From an uncultured Bacteroidales bacterium (GTDB lineage Bacteria; Bacteroidota; Bacteroidia; Bacteroidales; UBA932), in contig CALUPD010000011.1 of NCBI GenBank assembly GCA_944322605.1, positions 1 to 51,957 on the forward strand: 51,957 nt of DNA, read 5' to 3'. Positions 26,251-35,886 of the stretch are shown here, one piece after another (position 1 is the stretch's first letter; every line of letters begins with the position of its first letter). The notes under the pieces were generated by a model. That model saw only the letters and a program-made list of their open reading frames with translations, did no database searches and was not told the origin of the DNA. A program made the position numbers and the translations under genes.

Positions 26251-28647
26251 ATGGGCGAAAATTTAGTAATAGTTGAATCACCTGCCAAAGCAAAAACGAT
26301 AGAAAAATTCTTAGGAAGCGACTACACGGTCAAATCAAGTTTCGGACATATCAGGGACTTGTCGAAAAAGAACCTCGGAATAGACATAGAACACGGATTC
26401 GCTCCGGAATATCTCATTTCGGATGACAAGAAAAAGGTCGTATCGGAGTTGAAATCCGCATCGGAGAAAGCCTCTGCGGTATGGCTCGCATCCGATGAAG
26501 ACCGCGAAGGAGAAGCTATCGCATGGCATCTGTACCAGACCCTCGGCCTTGACAAGAAGCCTGTCCACAGGATAGTATTCCATGAAATAACCAAGCCTGC
26601 GATTCTGAGCGCAATAAAAAATCCGAGGGAGATAGACATGAACCTCGTGATGGCGCAGCAGGCAAGAAGGGTTCTCGACAGGCTTGTAGGATTCGAGCTT
26701 TCACCCGTCCTGTGGAAAAAAGTAGCGCCGAAGCTCTCGGCCGGCCGAGTGCAATCCGTAGCCCTGAGGCTGATAGTGGAAAGGGAAAGGGAAATAATGT
26801 CGTTCAAGTCAGAGCCTTTCTTCAAGGTAACAGGAATATTCAACCCTGACGGAACGCCGGGCACGGTAAAAATAAAGACAACTCTCGATACGGAATTCAA
26901 AACCGAAAAAGAAGCGTCGGCTTTTTTGGAAAAATGCAAGGACTCCGTATTCAAGATCGAAAACATAGAGACGAAGGACGGCAAGCGCAGCCCCGCTCCT
27001 CCGTTCACCACGTCGTCCCTACAGCAGGAAGCCTCAAGGAAATTGGGCTTTTCCGTAAGCAGGACGATGTCAATAGCGCAAAAGCTTTACGAATCCGGGC
27101 TTATAACCTATATGAGAACCGATTCGACCAACCTTTCCGCATTGGCGATAAACGCGGCTTCAGCATACATAAAACAGAATTTCGGGGAAGAGTATTCCAA
27201 TCCACGGCAATACAAGACAAAAAGCAAGGGAGCGCAGGAAGCCCATGAGGCAATAAGGCCGACCTACATGGAAAACGCCGGAATATCCGGGACAGTACAG
27301 GAAAAGAGGCTCTACGAACTGATCTGGAAAAGGACCATGGCTTCCCAAATGTCGGACGCCATAGTGCAGAAGACGGACCTGACAATCGGAGGAAGCACCA
27401 TCAGCCAGAAATTCAATGCAAGGGCTGAACAGATAAAATTCGACGGATTCCTGAAACTATACATTGAATCGCGGGATGAAGAAAACGAGCAGGACGACGA
27501 GACCGCCATGCTGCCGCCGGTTCATGAGAACCAGTTAATGAACCGCATCTGCATACAGGCGGACGAAAGGTTCACGCAAAAGCCGCCGAGATATACCGAA
27601 GCAAGCCTGGTCAAGAAATTGGAAGAACTCGGGATAGGCAGGCCGTCGACTTACGCGCCTACTATTTCCACCCTCATGGACAGGCAATACATAGTCAGGG
27701 ATTCGCGCGAAGGCCACGAACGACAGTACGCAAGGCTTCTCCTCGAAGACGGAAGAATAGTCAAATCCGAAATGACGGAAATAACCGGCTCGGAAAAATC
27801 GAAACTGTTTCCACAGGACATAGGAATGCTTGTCACTGATTTTCTTACAAGCCACTTCAAAACAATAATGGACTACGGATTCACTGCCAAAATCGAAAAG
27901 GAATTCGACATGATAGCGGCAGGCAAAGCCGTATGGAACAAAAAATTAGGAGAATTCTACAGTTCTTTCCACTCGACTGTGGAAGACACCCTGAAAGATT
28001 CAGGATACTCGAACTCGGAAAGGATTCTCGGCAATGATCCGAAAAGCGGAAAGGCCGTAAAGGTACGGCTCGGCAAATACGGCCCTTTCGTACAGATAGG
28101 GGAAAACGGAGACGCCGACAAGAAATACGCAAGCCTTGCCAAGGGCCAGCTCATCGAAAGCATAACCTTGGAAGAGGCATTGAAACTGTTCGACCTGCCC
28201 AAAACGCTCGGAGAATACGATGGAGACACGCTGATTGTCGCCATAGGAAGATTCGGCCCTTACATCAGGAAAGGGAAAAGCTTCATTTCCATAGGCAAGG
28301 ACTACGACCCTTATACGATTACCCTCCAGCAGGCCATCGGGCTTGTTGACGCCTACAATGCAAAAGAAGCCAAAAAGCATATCCTTTCATTTGAAAAAGA
28401 AGGAATAGAAGTGCTGAACGGAAGGTTCGGCCCTTACATAAAACATAACGGAAACAATTACAAGATACCTAAATCCAAAAACGCTTCCGAACTGACCGTA
28501 AACGACTGCTTTGAAATAATTTCCGCATCAGATTCGAAAAACACGAAAAAAGCTTCCACTTCGGAAAACAGCAAAAGCCCGAAAACTTCTGTCGGCAGCG
28601 CAAGGAAAGCGGCGGCAAAGAAAGGCGAAACGAAGCAGAAGCCTTAA
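26251..28647 (+). CDS. topA: DNA topoisomerase I (type IA)
   Basis: A 798-residue enzyme that relaxes negative supercoils. The Toprim domain opens it (MGENLVIVESPAKAKTI; acidic SDEDREGE at 81-88). The catalytic tyrosine is Tyr287 in GLITYMRTDS. Zinc-finger cysteines are absent. Instead there are C-terminal topoisomerase repeats, recognisable by three GKYGPF/GRFGPY motifs (LGKYGPFVQIG, IGRFGPYIRKG, NGRFGPYIKHN). A Lys/Ser/Ala-rich basic tail ends the protein. A near-consensus -7 element (TTACTTTG) sits about 25 bases upstream. The Lrp-type regulator follows after 23 bases and is probably cotranscribed. Confidence 0.96.
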   Translation: MGENLVIVESPAKAKTIEKFLGSDYTVKSSFGHIRDLSKKNLGIDIEHGFAPEYLISDDKKKVVSELKSASEKASAVWLASDEDREGEAIAWHLYQTLGLDKKPVHRIVFHEITKPAILSAIKNPREIDMNLVMAQQARRVLDRLVGFELSPVLWKKVAPKLSAGRVQSVALRLIVEREREIMSFKSEPFFKVTGIFNPDGTPGTVKIKTTLDTEFKTEKEASAFLEKCKDSVFKIENIETKDGKRSPAPPFTTSSLQQEASRKLGFSVSRTMSIAQKLYESGLITYMRTDSTNLSALAINAASAYIKQNFGEEYSNPRQYKTKSKGAQEAHEAIRPTYMENAGISGTVQEKRLYELIWKRTMASQMSDAIVQKTDLTIGGSTISQKFNARAEQIKFDGFLKLYIESRDEENEQDDETAMLPPVHENQLMNRICIQADERFTQKPPRYTEASLVKKLEELGIGRPSTYAPTISTLMDRQYIVRDSREGHERQYARLLLEDGRIVKSEMTEITGSEKSKLFPQDIGMLVTDFLTSHFKTIMDYGFTAKIEKEFDMIAAGKAVWNKKLGEFYSSFHSTVEDTLKDSGYSNSERILGNDPKSGKAVKVRLGKYGPFVQIGENGDADKKYASLAKGQLIESITLEEALKLFDLPKTLGEYDGDTLIVAIGRFGPYIRKGKSFISIGKDYDPYTITLQQAIGLVDAYNAKEAKKHILSFEKEGIEVLNGRFGPYIKHNGNNYKIPKSKNASELTVNDCFEIISASDSKNTKKASTSENSKSPKTSVGSARKAAAKKGETKQKP

Positions 28648-28670
28648 AATTTAACTAAATACAACTAATT

Positions 28671-29168
28671 ATGGCACCGCAGAAATACCAAATCGACCAA
28701 ACTGACAGAAAAATTCTATCATTCCTGACCAAGAACGCAAGGATGCCATTCCTCGAAATAGCAAGAGAATGCGGAGTATCAGGAGCCGCCATACACCAAA
28801 GGGTGAAAAAAATGGAGAACTTAGGCATCATCACTGGCAGCAGGCTCTTGGTCAAACCCAAGACCCTCGGCCTTGACGTCTGCGCATTCATAGGGCTTAC
28901 ATTGTCCGAACCTAACAAGTACTCGGAAGTAATAGCCCGCCTTTCGGAAATCCCTGAAGTCGTAGAATGCCATTTCGTGACCGGAAAATACTCGCTGTTC
29001 ATCAAGATATATTGCGAAGACCACGAACATCTCATGGAAATCCTGATTAAGAAAATACAGGATATCCCCTACATAGCCCAGACAGAAACGCTGATTTCTC
29101 TCGAACAGGCTATTGAACGGCAAATAGGAGTAAGGGACGAAGCAGGAGCCGCCCGAAAAAGAAGATAG
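28671..29168 (+). CDS. Lrp/AsnC-family transcriptional regulator
   Basis: A 165-residue DNA-binding protein. The N-terminal AsnC-type helix-turn-helix reads DRKILSFLTKNARMPFLEIA then GAAIHQRVKKMENLGII. The C-terminal RAM/ligand-binding domain has the ferredoxin-like pattern (FIGLTLSEPNKYSEVIARL, VVECHFVTGKYSLFIKIYC). Members respond to amino acids and regulate their metabolism. The effector cannot be predicted. Close to topA, with a bidirectional terminator 45 bases downstream. Confidence 0.93.
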   Translation: MAPQKYQIDQTDRKILSFLTKNARMPFLEIARECGVSGAAIHQRVKKMENLGIITGSRLLVKPKTLGLDVCAFIGLTLSEPNKYSEVIARLSEIPEVVECHFVTGKYSLFIKIYCEDHEHLMEILIKKIQDIPYIAQTETLISLEQAIERQIGVRDEAGAARKRR

Positions 29169-29213
29169 CCCTGAGAGTCCGGAAGGAGGAATTTCAAGGC
29201 TTTTGAAAATAAG

Positions 29214-29249
29214 AAAATCCTAATGTGACAGGCACATTAGGATTTTTTT
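29214..29249. terminator. Terminator between the Lrp gene and the efflux operon
   Basis: AAATCCTAATGTG pairs perfectly with CACATTAGGATTT around a five-base loop, followed by T7 on the plus strand; the minus strand also runs into T after the A-tract. It serves the Lrp gene and may also end the efflux operon. Confidence 0.85.
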
Positions 29250-29430
29250 CATCAAGAGTAACGCAGAAATTACCCTTTTCACCTTTTTTTCATCAAGCGT
29301 AACGCTGGAAGAGCGGCCTCAAGTTTTCAGCATAGCTGCGGAATATTATAAAACGGCTGACCGCATCATCCGTTCTGCACGGCGACCTCTCAAGCTGAAG
29401 ATAGATGCAGAATATTATAAAGCGGCCGAC
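29243..29430. repeat. Two pairs of short direct repeats at the end of the efflux operon
   Basis: First pair: a 22-base block beginning TTTTTTTCATCAAG at 29243-29264 recurs at 29284-29305 with one mismatch. Second pair: GAATATTATAAA-R-CGGC-Y-GAC at 29341-29361 and 29410-29430 with two mismatches; the second copy includes the stop codon and last codons of the outer-membrane channel gene. The 246-base gap holds no gene. This may be a local duplication of the 3' end. Confidence 0.6.
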
Positions 29431-31085
29431 TCTTCCATAGCCTGCCTTGCAGCGCGCTTAGCCTGCTTTTCTGCCTGCTTGACTTCCACGCCTGCCTTTC
29501 TTTCAAGCAGCCTCGTTTCTTGCCTTGCTTGCTTCGCCTCCTGTTTGGCCACGGTCCTGACAGACCTTGCTTCTTTCTTAGCTTGCTTTTCGGCTATCCT
29601 TTCGTCCTTTTTAGCCTGCTTTTCTTCGGCAACTCCTTCGCGTTTGGCCACATTGCCTTTTTCAACACGCTTTTCTTCCGAGATTTCCACGTCCGAAACA
29701 GACCAGCCTCCGCCAAGAGCCTTGTACAAATCTATCAGCGCAAGGTATTCGTTGCTGACGGCATTGCTCAATTCGACCTGCGCATCGAAATAAATACGCT
29801 GGGCGTCCAAAACGTCCAGATAATTTATGACACCGTTAAGATACTGGAGCCTCGCTAGATCCATGTATTTTTTGGAAGCGTCCAAAAGGTTCTGCTTCAA
29901 GACGGAATTCTCGCAGGCGGAACGGTAGGTTATCACCGCGTCGTGTACTTCCTTGAATGCCGACATGACGGTTTTCTCATGTTCGAGACGGGCCTGATTA
30001 TAGGCCGCGATCGAAGCCTTGAACTTGGCTTTCCGCTTATTGAAGCTAAACAGCGGAGCGGCAAGGTTTATTATCGGATAATAATACGGGGAACGGAATA
30101 TCGACAATATGTCATCGCTCTCAAAACCTCCGGTAAAATTTATCGTAAACCTCGGGAATCTCTCTGCCTGGGCTATGCCGACATCTGCCATGGCAGCCAT
30201 GAGCCGCTTTTCGGACATTCTTATGTCCGGCCTGCGGAGCAGCAGGTAAGAAGGGACTCCTATCGGAATATTATCCTTGTTCAAGGACGGCTTCACATCT
30301 ATCATCGCCCTGCGGATATTATACGGATATTGCCCCGTAAGCAATGCTATTTCGCTTTCCTTTATCGCTATCTCGCGTTCGAGGTCAGGAATAAGGGCTT
30401 CCGTGGTCGCCAATTCCACCTCGGCCTGCTGGTAAGAAGTTTCCGAAGTAAGGCCTCCTTCGAATCTCACACGCGCCTGATGCACGCCTTCCTGCCTTGT
30501 CGTCAATGTCCTGGTAACGATCCTGAGTTCGTTGTCCAAGGCCATAAGCTCGTAATAAGAAGTGGCAACGGAGGCAATCAGAGACATCTGCATCGCGCGT
30601 TTGGCCTCGACGGTCTCAAGGTACTCGGCAGCCGCTTTCTTATTGGCCCACCTAAGATTTCCCCAAAGGTCTATTTCCCAGCTGAAAGTAGCCTGCGGCA
30701 TCTTGAATTCCACGCCCGGATCGGGGGAATTGCCGCCATAATTGGTAAACTCGTCATTGAAACCCGCACGCACGCCTATGTCAGGAAAGAGCTTCGCCTT
30801 GTCCATCCTGTGCAGCTGCCGCATCTGCTCGATTCTCTCCGCCGCAATAAGCATGTCCTTATTGTATTCGAGAGCCTGGCGTATGAGCGACTGCAAAAGA
30901 GTGTCGGTATAAAGGTTCCACCATTCAAGGTCCGCAATCGTGACGGAATCCGTAGCTCCCGGCCCGAAGGCGTCGGGCAATTTCAAATCGGGCTCCGCGC
31001 AATATTTGGCCGGAGAACAGCCTGTAACCGCCGTTCCTATGGCAAATGCGGAGAATATTATTATAATCAGACTTTTGATTTTCAT
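29415..31085 (-). CDS. Outer-membrane efflux lipoprotein of the TolC/NodT family
   Basis: A 556-residue outer-membrane channel for the RND pump encoded just upstream. The signal ends in TAVTGC (Cys23, lipidated). The paired OEP repeats are recognisable (DLEWWNLYTDTLLQSLI, PDIGVRAGFNDEFTNYGG, RRPDIRMSEKRLMAAMADVG, YLNGVINYLDVLDAQRIYFD). The frame opens at 31121 inside the permease gene, but the signal peptide begins at the ATG at 31085, 10 bases after the permease stop. The unusual part is the last 85-90 residues after GGWSVSDVEISEEK: a highly charged Lys/Glu/Ala/Gln-rich coiled-coil-like tail not found in typical NodT proteins, which end near the sequence GGGW. Confidence 0.9.
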   Translation of the reverse strand: MKIKSLIIIIFSAFAIGTAVTGCSPAKYCAEPDLKLPDAFGPGATDSVTIADLEWWNLYTDTLLQSLIRQALEYNKDMLIAAERIEQMRQLHRMDKAKLFPDIGVRAGFNDEFTNYGGNSPDPGVEFKMPQATFSWEIDLWGNLRWANKKAAAEYLETVEAKRAMQMSLIASVATSYYELMALDNELRIVTRTLTTRQEGVHQARVRFEGGLTSETSYQQAEVELATTEALIPDLEREIAIKESEIALLTGQYPYNIRRAMIDVKPSLNKDNIPIGVPSYLLLRRPDIRMSEKRLMAAMADVGIAQAERFPRFTINFTGGFESDDILSIFRSPYYYPIINLAAPLFSFNKRKAKFKASIAAYNQARLEHEKTVMSAFKEVHDAVITYRSACENSVLKQNLLDASKKYMDLARLQYLNGVINYLDVLDAQRIYFDAQVELSNAVSNEYLALIDLYKALGGGWSVSDVEISEEKRVEKGNVAKREGVAEEKQAKKDERIAEKQAKKEARSVRTVAKQEAKQARQETRLLERKAGVEVKQAEKQAKRAARQAMEESAAL

Positions 31086-31095
31086 GGCAATTCTT

Positions 31096-34000
31096 TTATT
31101 TGCTTTCCGCTTCGCTTTCATTGAGGGCAGGAACGGATTTTTTCTTTGACAACTTTTCTTTCAGCCTGTAAATCCATACGAAGAACAGAGGCACGTAAAC
31201 TATGCCCACCGTAACGGCAACTATCATCCCGAAGAACACGCCTGTGCCTATGTCCCTTCTGCTGCCCGAACCCGGACCGCTCGCCAATACAAGCGGAAGC
31301 ATTCCGAGCATGAACGCCAGCGAAGTCATCACGATCGGCCTGAACCTCAAATGGGCCGCCTTGACAACGGCGTCGACGAGATTCTTGCCCGATTCGACTT
31401 CCTTTTTCGCGAATTCCACAATCAGAATGGCATTCTTCGCGACAAGGCCGATAAGCATCACAAGCCCTATCTGGAAATAAACGTTATTCTCAAGCCCGCA
31501 CATGTACACGCCGAGATAAGCTCCCGCTCCGGCTATAGGAATGGACAATATGACCGCTATAGGCACCGACCAGCTCTCATACTGGGCTGCGAGGAACAGG
31601 AACACGAACATGAGCGCAAGCGCGAGTATCATGCCGGTCTTTCCGCTTTCCTTCTTTTCCTGATAGGAAAGCCCGCTCCATTCTATCCCTATGTTCGACG
31701 GCAGATGCTCGGCGGCTATTTCTTCCATTATGGCCATTGCCTGCCCGGAACTATAGCCATGGGCAGCTTCCCCGGTTATCATGGAAGAATTGAACATGTT
31801 GAACCTCTTTATCGTGCCGGAGCCTGTCGTATAGTCCAACGTGCCGAGGGCAGTGACCGGAATCATGGTATTGTTGTCCCCTCTGACCGAATACAGGTTA
31901 ATGTCGTCCTTAAATCCCCTGTACGACTTGTCCGCTTGTATGTACACCCTGTAGACACGGTTGAACATATTGAAGTCGTTCACGTACACGGACCCGGTAA
32001 AGGCCTTCAATGTAAGGAATATGTCAGAAACCGGAACTCCGAGAAGCTGAGCCTTGTCCCTGTCCACGTCGAAAAACAACTGAGGAAGGTCATTCTGCAT
32101 GGATGAAGAAAGGGATGTAAGCTCTTTCCTGCGCGAAGCATAATATAACAACGTATCGGTCGCCCTTTGAAGGTCTTCATACGAGGCGTCGCCCCTCGCT
32201 TCGAGAGCCATCGAGAAGCCTCCCGAAGAGCCGAGGCCCGGGATGACGGCCGGTGTCGTGACATATACCTTGCTTTCAGGATATTTCGACAAATGATCCG
32301 AAATCTCGCGCATCACTTTGTTTATGTCCTGGGTTTCCCTTTCGTCCCACGGCTTTAGTATCACGGTGAGCTGGCTGTTCGCCTGGCTCGTACCGACCCT
32401 CGGGCTGGTACCGGTCACATTCAGGACATACTCTATGTCGGGATGCTTCATCAGGTAAGCCATCGCCCTGTCAGTGACCTCCCTTGTCCTTTCCAAAGTG
32501 GAATTGACGGGAAGTTCGAGTTCGACCGTGAAATATCCCTGGTCTTCCTGCGGCATGAAGCTGCTCGGAATGACTTTGTTCATTACGATTATGCACAGTA
32601 CGGCCAATCCGAAAATTATCATCATCCTTCCTGAATGGGCAAGCCCCGCGCGGATCATTTTTTCATAGACCTTGTTTCCCTTCGCAAGCGCGTTATTTAT
32701 GAACGAGAATACCCTGTTTGTCTTGCCTTCTTCCTTAGGCTTGAGGAAAATCGAACACATTACCGGGCTTAGCGTAAGGGCGACGACGGTGGATATGATT
32801 ACCGAAACGGCGATTGTTATCGTAAACTGCCTGTACAGCTGGCCTGTTATGCCGGATAGAAAGCTTACCGGAACGAACACGGCGCAAAGCACGAGCGAAG
32901 TAGCTATCAAAGCCCCGGATATGCCCTGCATCGCTTTCTTGGTGGCCTCGTAGGCAGAAATCTTTTCTTCCTCCATTATCCTGTCCACGTTTTCCACCAC
33001 GACTATGGCGTCGTCCACCACAAGCCCGATTGCCAGGACAAGTCCCAATAGGGTCATCATGTTGAGCGAGAATCCGAAAGCGAGCATCACGCCGAATGTT
33101 CCTATCAACGATATAGGGACCGCAATCATAGGGACCATCGTGGCCCTCCAGCTCTGCAATGAGAGGAATACCACGATCATCACGAGAATCAATGCTTCGA
33201 ACAAAGTCTTGTAGACCTCGTGAATGGACTGCGATATGTACGAAGTCATGTCGAAAGGAATATTATATGTCATTCCTTCCGGGAAAGCCTTGCTGAGTTC
33301 CGCCATGGTCTCCTTTACATTGTCGGCCACTTCCATCGCATTCGCGCCCGGAAGCATGAATACGTTCATCACGGCAGCATTCCCTCCGTTGATTCCGCTT
33401 TCGGTGTTATAAGACTGCGCTTCAAGGGACACCCTCGCGACATCCCTCAATCTTATCAATGAGCCGTCCGGATTGGCGCGGACGACTATGTCTTCAAACT
33501 GCTTTACTGTCGAAAGCCTTCCTGTCGCCACTATAGGCATGGTCACATCGACATCTTCGATAGGCTGCTGCCCGAGAACGCCGGCTGCCGACTCCCTGTT
33601 CTGGTCTTTCAACGCCTTCTGTATGTCCTGTACCGTAAGGCCGAGATTCGCCAGCCTGTCCGGATAAAGCCATATCTGCATGCCGTAATAGCGGCTTCCG
33701 ACATTCGACACCCTACCCACGCCCGGCACGCGCCTTAGCATGTCCAGCACATTCAAAGTAGCATAGTTGCTGAGATAAATCTCGTCGAATTTAGGATCGG
33801 AGCTGAGCAAGGTGACGGTAAGCAATTTGTTCGGAGCTTCCTTTTCCACGGAAAGCCCGTTCTGGACGACTTCGGCAGGAAGCCTCGATTCGGCCAATTT
33901 CACCCTGTTTTGCACTTCGACCGCAGCAAGGTCCGGATTCGTCGATATGTCGAACGTTATAGTGGCCGAGAAGCTTCCGGTATTCGTGCTTTTCGACTCC

Positions 34001-34236
34001 ATGTAAAGCATGCCGGGAGTACCGTTCAGCTCCTGTTCTATCGGGGTTGCCACAGCCTGCGTGACGGTCTGGGCATTGGCCCCTGGATAGGAGGCCGACA
34101 CGTTCACGACCGGAGGCACGATTTGAGGATACTGGTCGATAGGCAGAAGGAACAGCCCGATAAAGCCGACAAGTACTATGAGTATGGACAAGACACAGGA
34201 GAAAACCGGCCTGTCTATGAAAAAATCGGATTTCAT
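31096..34236 (-). CDS. RND multidrug efflux permease (HAE-1/AcrB type)
   Basis: A 1046-residue inner-membrane proton-driven trimeric pump with the usual twelve membrane segments and two large periplasmic loops. The start MKSDFFIDRPVFSCVLSILI is typical. Proton-relay aspartates lie in GLVVDDAIVVVENVDR, and the matching lysine in GLVAKNAILIVEFAKKE. Family signatures include YPGANAQTVTQAVATPIEQ and PSSFMPQEDQGYF. It takes substrates from the periplasm or membrane and passes them to the outer-membrane channel with the adaptor protein. Middle gene of a three-gene operon; the adaptor ends 22 bases upstream. Substrate is unknown. Confidence 0.96.
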   Translation of the reverse strand: MKSDFFIDRPVFSCVLSILIVLVGFIGLFLLPIDQYPQIVPPVVNVSASYPGANAQTVTQAVATPIEQELNGTPGMLYMESKSTNTGSFSATITFDISTNPDLAAVEVQNRVKLAESRLPAEVVQNGLSVEKEAPNKLLTVTLLSSDPKFDEIYLSNYATLNVLDMLRRVPGVGRVSNVGSRYYGMQIWLYPDRLANLGLTVQDIQKALKDQNRESAAGVLGQQPIEDVDVTMPIVATGRLSTVKQFEDIVVRANPDGSLIRLRDVARVSLEAQSYNTESGINGGNAAVMNVFMLPGANAMEVADNVKETMAELSKAFPEGMTYNIPFDMTSYISQSIHEVYKTLFEALILVMIVVFLSLQSWRATMVPMIAVPISLIGTFGVMLAFGFSLNMMTLLGLVLAIGLVVDDAIVVVENVDRIMEEEKISAYEATKKAMQGISGALIATSLVLCAVFVPVSFLSGITGQLYRQFTITIAVSVIISTVVALTLSPVMCSIFLKPKEEGKTNRVFSFINNALAKGNKVYEKMIRAGLAHSGRMMIIFGLAVLCIIVMNKVIPSSFMPQEDQGYFTVELELPVNSTLERTREVTDRAMAYLMKHPDIEYVLNVTGTSPRVGTSQANSQLTVILKPWDERETQDINKVMREISDHLSKYPESKVYVTTPAVIPGLGSSGGFSMALEARGDASYEDLQRATDTLLYYASRRKELTSLSSSMQNDLPQLFFDVDRDKAQLLGVPVSDIFLTLKAFTGSVYVNDFNMFNRVYRVYIQADKSYRGFKDDINLYSVRGDNNTMIPVTALGTLDYTTGSGTIKRFNMFNSSMITGEAAHGYSSGQAMAIMEEIAAEHLPSNIGIEWSGLSYQEKKESGKTGMILALALMFVFLFLAAQYESWSVPIAVILSIPIAGAGAYLGVYMCGLENNVYFQIGLVMLIGLVAKNAILIVEFAKKEVESGKNLVDAVVKAAHLRFRPIVMTSLAFMLGMLPLVLASGPGSGSRRDIGTGVFFGMIVAVTVGIVYVPLFFVWIYRLKEKLSKKKSVPALNESEAESK

Positions 34237-34258
34237 GATTCAGATTCCTCCTATGACG

Positions 34259-35503
34259 TTATTCTTCATTTGCCTGTTCCTGTTCTTCCTCCGTATTAGG
34301 GACAGGAGCGCTTATGGCTTTCATGCCATGAGTGAGCTTATGGTATCCTTCCACTACGATTTCTTCGCTCTTCATAAGTCCCCTTTCGACCACGGTGTTG
34401 TTTCCTATTTCAGGGCCGAGTTCTATAAACCTCTTTTCAACCGTGCTGTCCCTGCGTATCAGGAATATATACGCGCCGCCCTTTTCGATTACTATGGATT
34501 TCGTAGGAACGACTATCGCGTCTTCCCTTACATCGAGAAGAAGTCGTACCTTCGTAAACTGGCCTGGCAGAAGGGTATGGTCCGGATTAGGCATTTCCGC
34601 CCTCACGGCAAACGTACCTGTTTGGGAATCGACCTGAGGGTCCGCGAAGTCCACTATTCCCTTGTATGGATACACCGAATTGTCGGCAAGGGTAATCGTA
34701 ATATACGGGTTCCAGTTTCTTGTGGAATCCACCTGGCCGAGATTCACATTCCTCGCCTTGCTTTTAAGGTAATCGAGGCTGGTCATGCTGAAGTCCACCT
34801 GTACGGTATCGCTCTTCACGATAGTGGCAAGAAGGGATCTTCCGCCCGGACCGACAAGAGTTCCTATGTCCACATTCCTCTCGCTTATATAACCGCTTAT
34901 CGGAGAAGTCACCGTGGTATAGCTCAAAGCCAGTTCGTCCTCGGTAAGGTCGGCTTCGCTCATCTGCACTTCGGCAGTCGCGCTTTCATAAGAGGCTATC
35001 GCATTGTCCAAATCCAGCTGGCTGGCGGCATTCTGCTCGTACAACGGCCTTATCCTCTGAAGGTCCCTTTCAGCTTTCAATGCAAGGGCCTTGTTCTTGT
35101 TAAGCTGCGCCTTGGCCTTGTCCACCTTGGCCTTGTAAAGGCGAGGGTCGATTATGAACAGGACTTCGCCCTTTTCTATATAGGTTCCTTCCTCGAACAG
35201 CATGCTTTCAAGGTAGCCTTCGATTCGCGCACGTATTTCGACGAACTGCTGGGCGCGTATCTTGCCGACATATTCGCCGTATATTTCGACATCTTTTGTC
35301 TGTACTTTTTCCGTAGCAATTATAGGATATACCTCCTTGGGAGGTTCAGGGCGCACAAGCACCGCTATCAACACTATGACCGCAATCACGGCCGCTGCGG
35401 CAACCGCGATTTTCTTCCAGCTTATCCTCCTGATTTTAAGCGTGAGGTATCTCGACGTGACTTCTATCCTCGTGTAGGAATTCTTTCTTTGTTTCGGAGT
35501 CAT
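34259..35503 (-). CDS. RND efflux periplasmic adaptor (membrane fusion protein)
   Basis: A 414-residue adaptor. A cytoplasmic N-terminus (MTPKQRKNSY...) precedes one membrane anchor (KIAVAAAAVIAVIVLIAVLV). The lipoyl half-motifs, a long alpha-hairpin (about 120-190, KAKAQLNKNKALALKAERDL) and beta-barrel domains (GYISERNVDIGTLVGPGG, PGQFTKVRLLLDV) follow. It links the permease to the outer-membrane channel. Its cytoplasmic tail of about 25 residues is somewhat longer than usual. First gene of the operon; a -7 element lies 38 bases upstream. No TetR or other local regulator is present. Confidence 0.95.
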   Translation of the reverse strand: MTPKQRKNSYTRIEVTSRYLTLKIRRISWKKIAVAAAAVIAVIVLIAVLVRPEPPKEVYPIIATEKVQTKDVEIYGEYVGKIRAQQFVEIRARIEGYLESMLFEEGTYIEKGEVLFIIDPRLYKAKVDKAKAQLNKNKALALKAERDLQRIRPLYEQNAASQLDLDNAIASYESATAEVQMSEADLTEDELALSYTTVTSPISGYISERNVDIGTLVGPGGRSLLATIVKSDTVQVDFSMTSLDYLKSKARNVNLGQVDSTRNWNPYITITLADNSVYPYKGIVDFADPQVDSQTGTFAVRAEMPNPDHTLLPGQFTKVRLLLDVREDAIVVPTKSIVIEKGGAYIFLIRRDSTVEKRFIELGPEIGNNTVVERGLMKSEEIVVEGYHKLTHGMKAISAPVPNTEEEQEQANEE

Positions 35504-35540
35504 TTTCTTTGTTTTGTATAGTTGTAAGAATTAAGAAAGT

Positions 35541-35548
35541 CAAAAATA
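35541..35548 (-). promoter_or_regulatory. -7 promoter element of the efflux operon
   Basis: TATTTTTG on the minus strand. It would give a leader of about 30 bases. The -33 match is poor. Confidence 0.45.
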
Positions 35549-35808
35549 ATTCCTCCGGCCGCGCCGTGCAGGCCGGAAAGACGGGCTTTATTATATTATT
35601 TCCTATGAATCAATCTATTAATATTTCCTATCAAATATTATCTTCAAAATGAAGCGCATCCTTTGCCTTGTAGAATTGTTCTACATAAGGCCAGCATCGC
35701 GCAGGCCGCATCCGCGCCCGAGGCCGTTCACGTGTTTTTGCGGGTCATTTCCGCTTCGCGGCAAGCCCCGCTGCTCTCGGCTTGCTTTATTTCCGCTCCG
35801 CTGTCGCT
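35549..35808. other. Intergenic region upstream of the efflux operon
   Basis: Together with the flanking promoter and repeat this gap between genes is about 370 bases. No gene is apparent. From about 35735 it contains degenerate, partly inverted copies of the same units (TTGCGGGTCATTTCCGCTTC, CTCGGCTTGC) as the dispersed repeat that follows. Confidence 0.6.
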
Positions 35809-35886
35809 CGCGGCAATAACCGCTGCGCCTCGGCAGAGCTTTCAAGCGAGCTTGAAGCTCTGCTCTCGGCTTGCGGGTTATTTTAT
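35809..35886 (-). repeat. 78-base dispersed repeat, copy 2 (3' end of smpB)
   Basis: Matches 89-166 at 76 of 78 positions. As in copy 1, the minus-strand block begins with ATA AAA TAA, providing the last codons and stop of the gene, here smpB. The copies differ only at 35836 and 35864. Confidence 0.85.

Noticed and set aside
35504..35877. tmRNA or other structured RNA next to smpB
   Set aside because: The gap shows repeat units and a promoter, but no tRNA-like Ala domain (GGGGxTG with a T-loop) and no tag reading frame.
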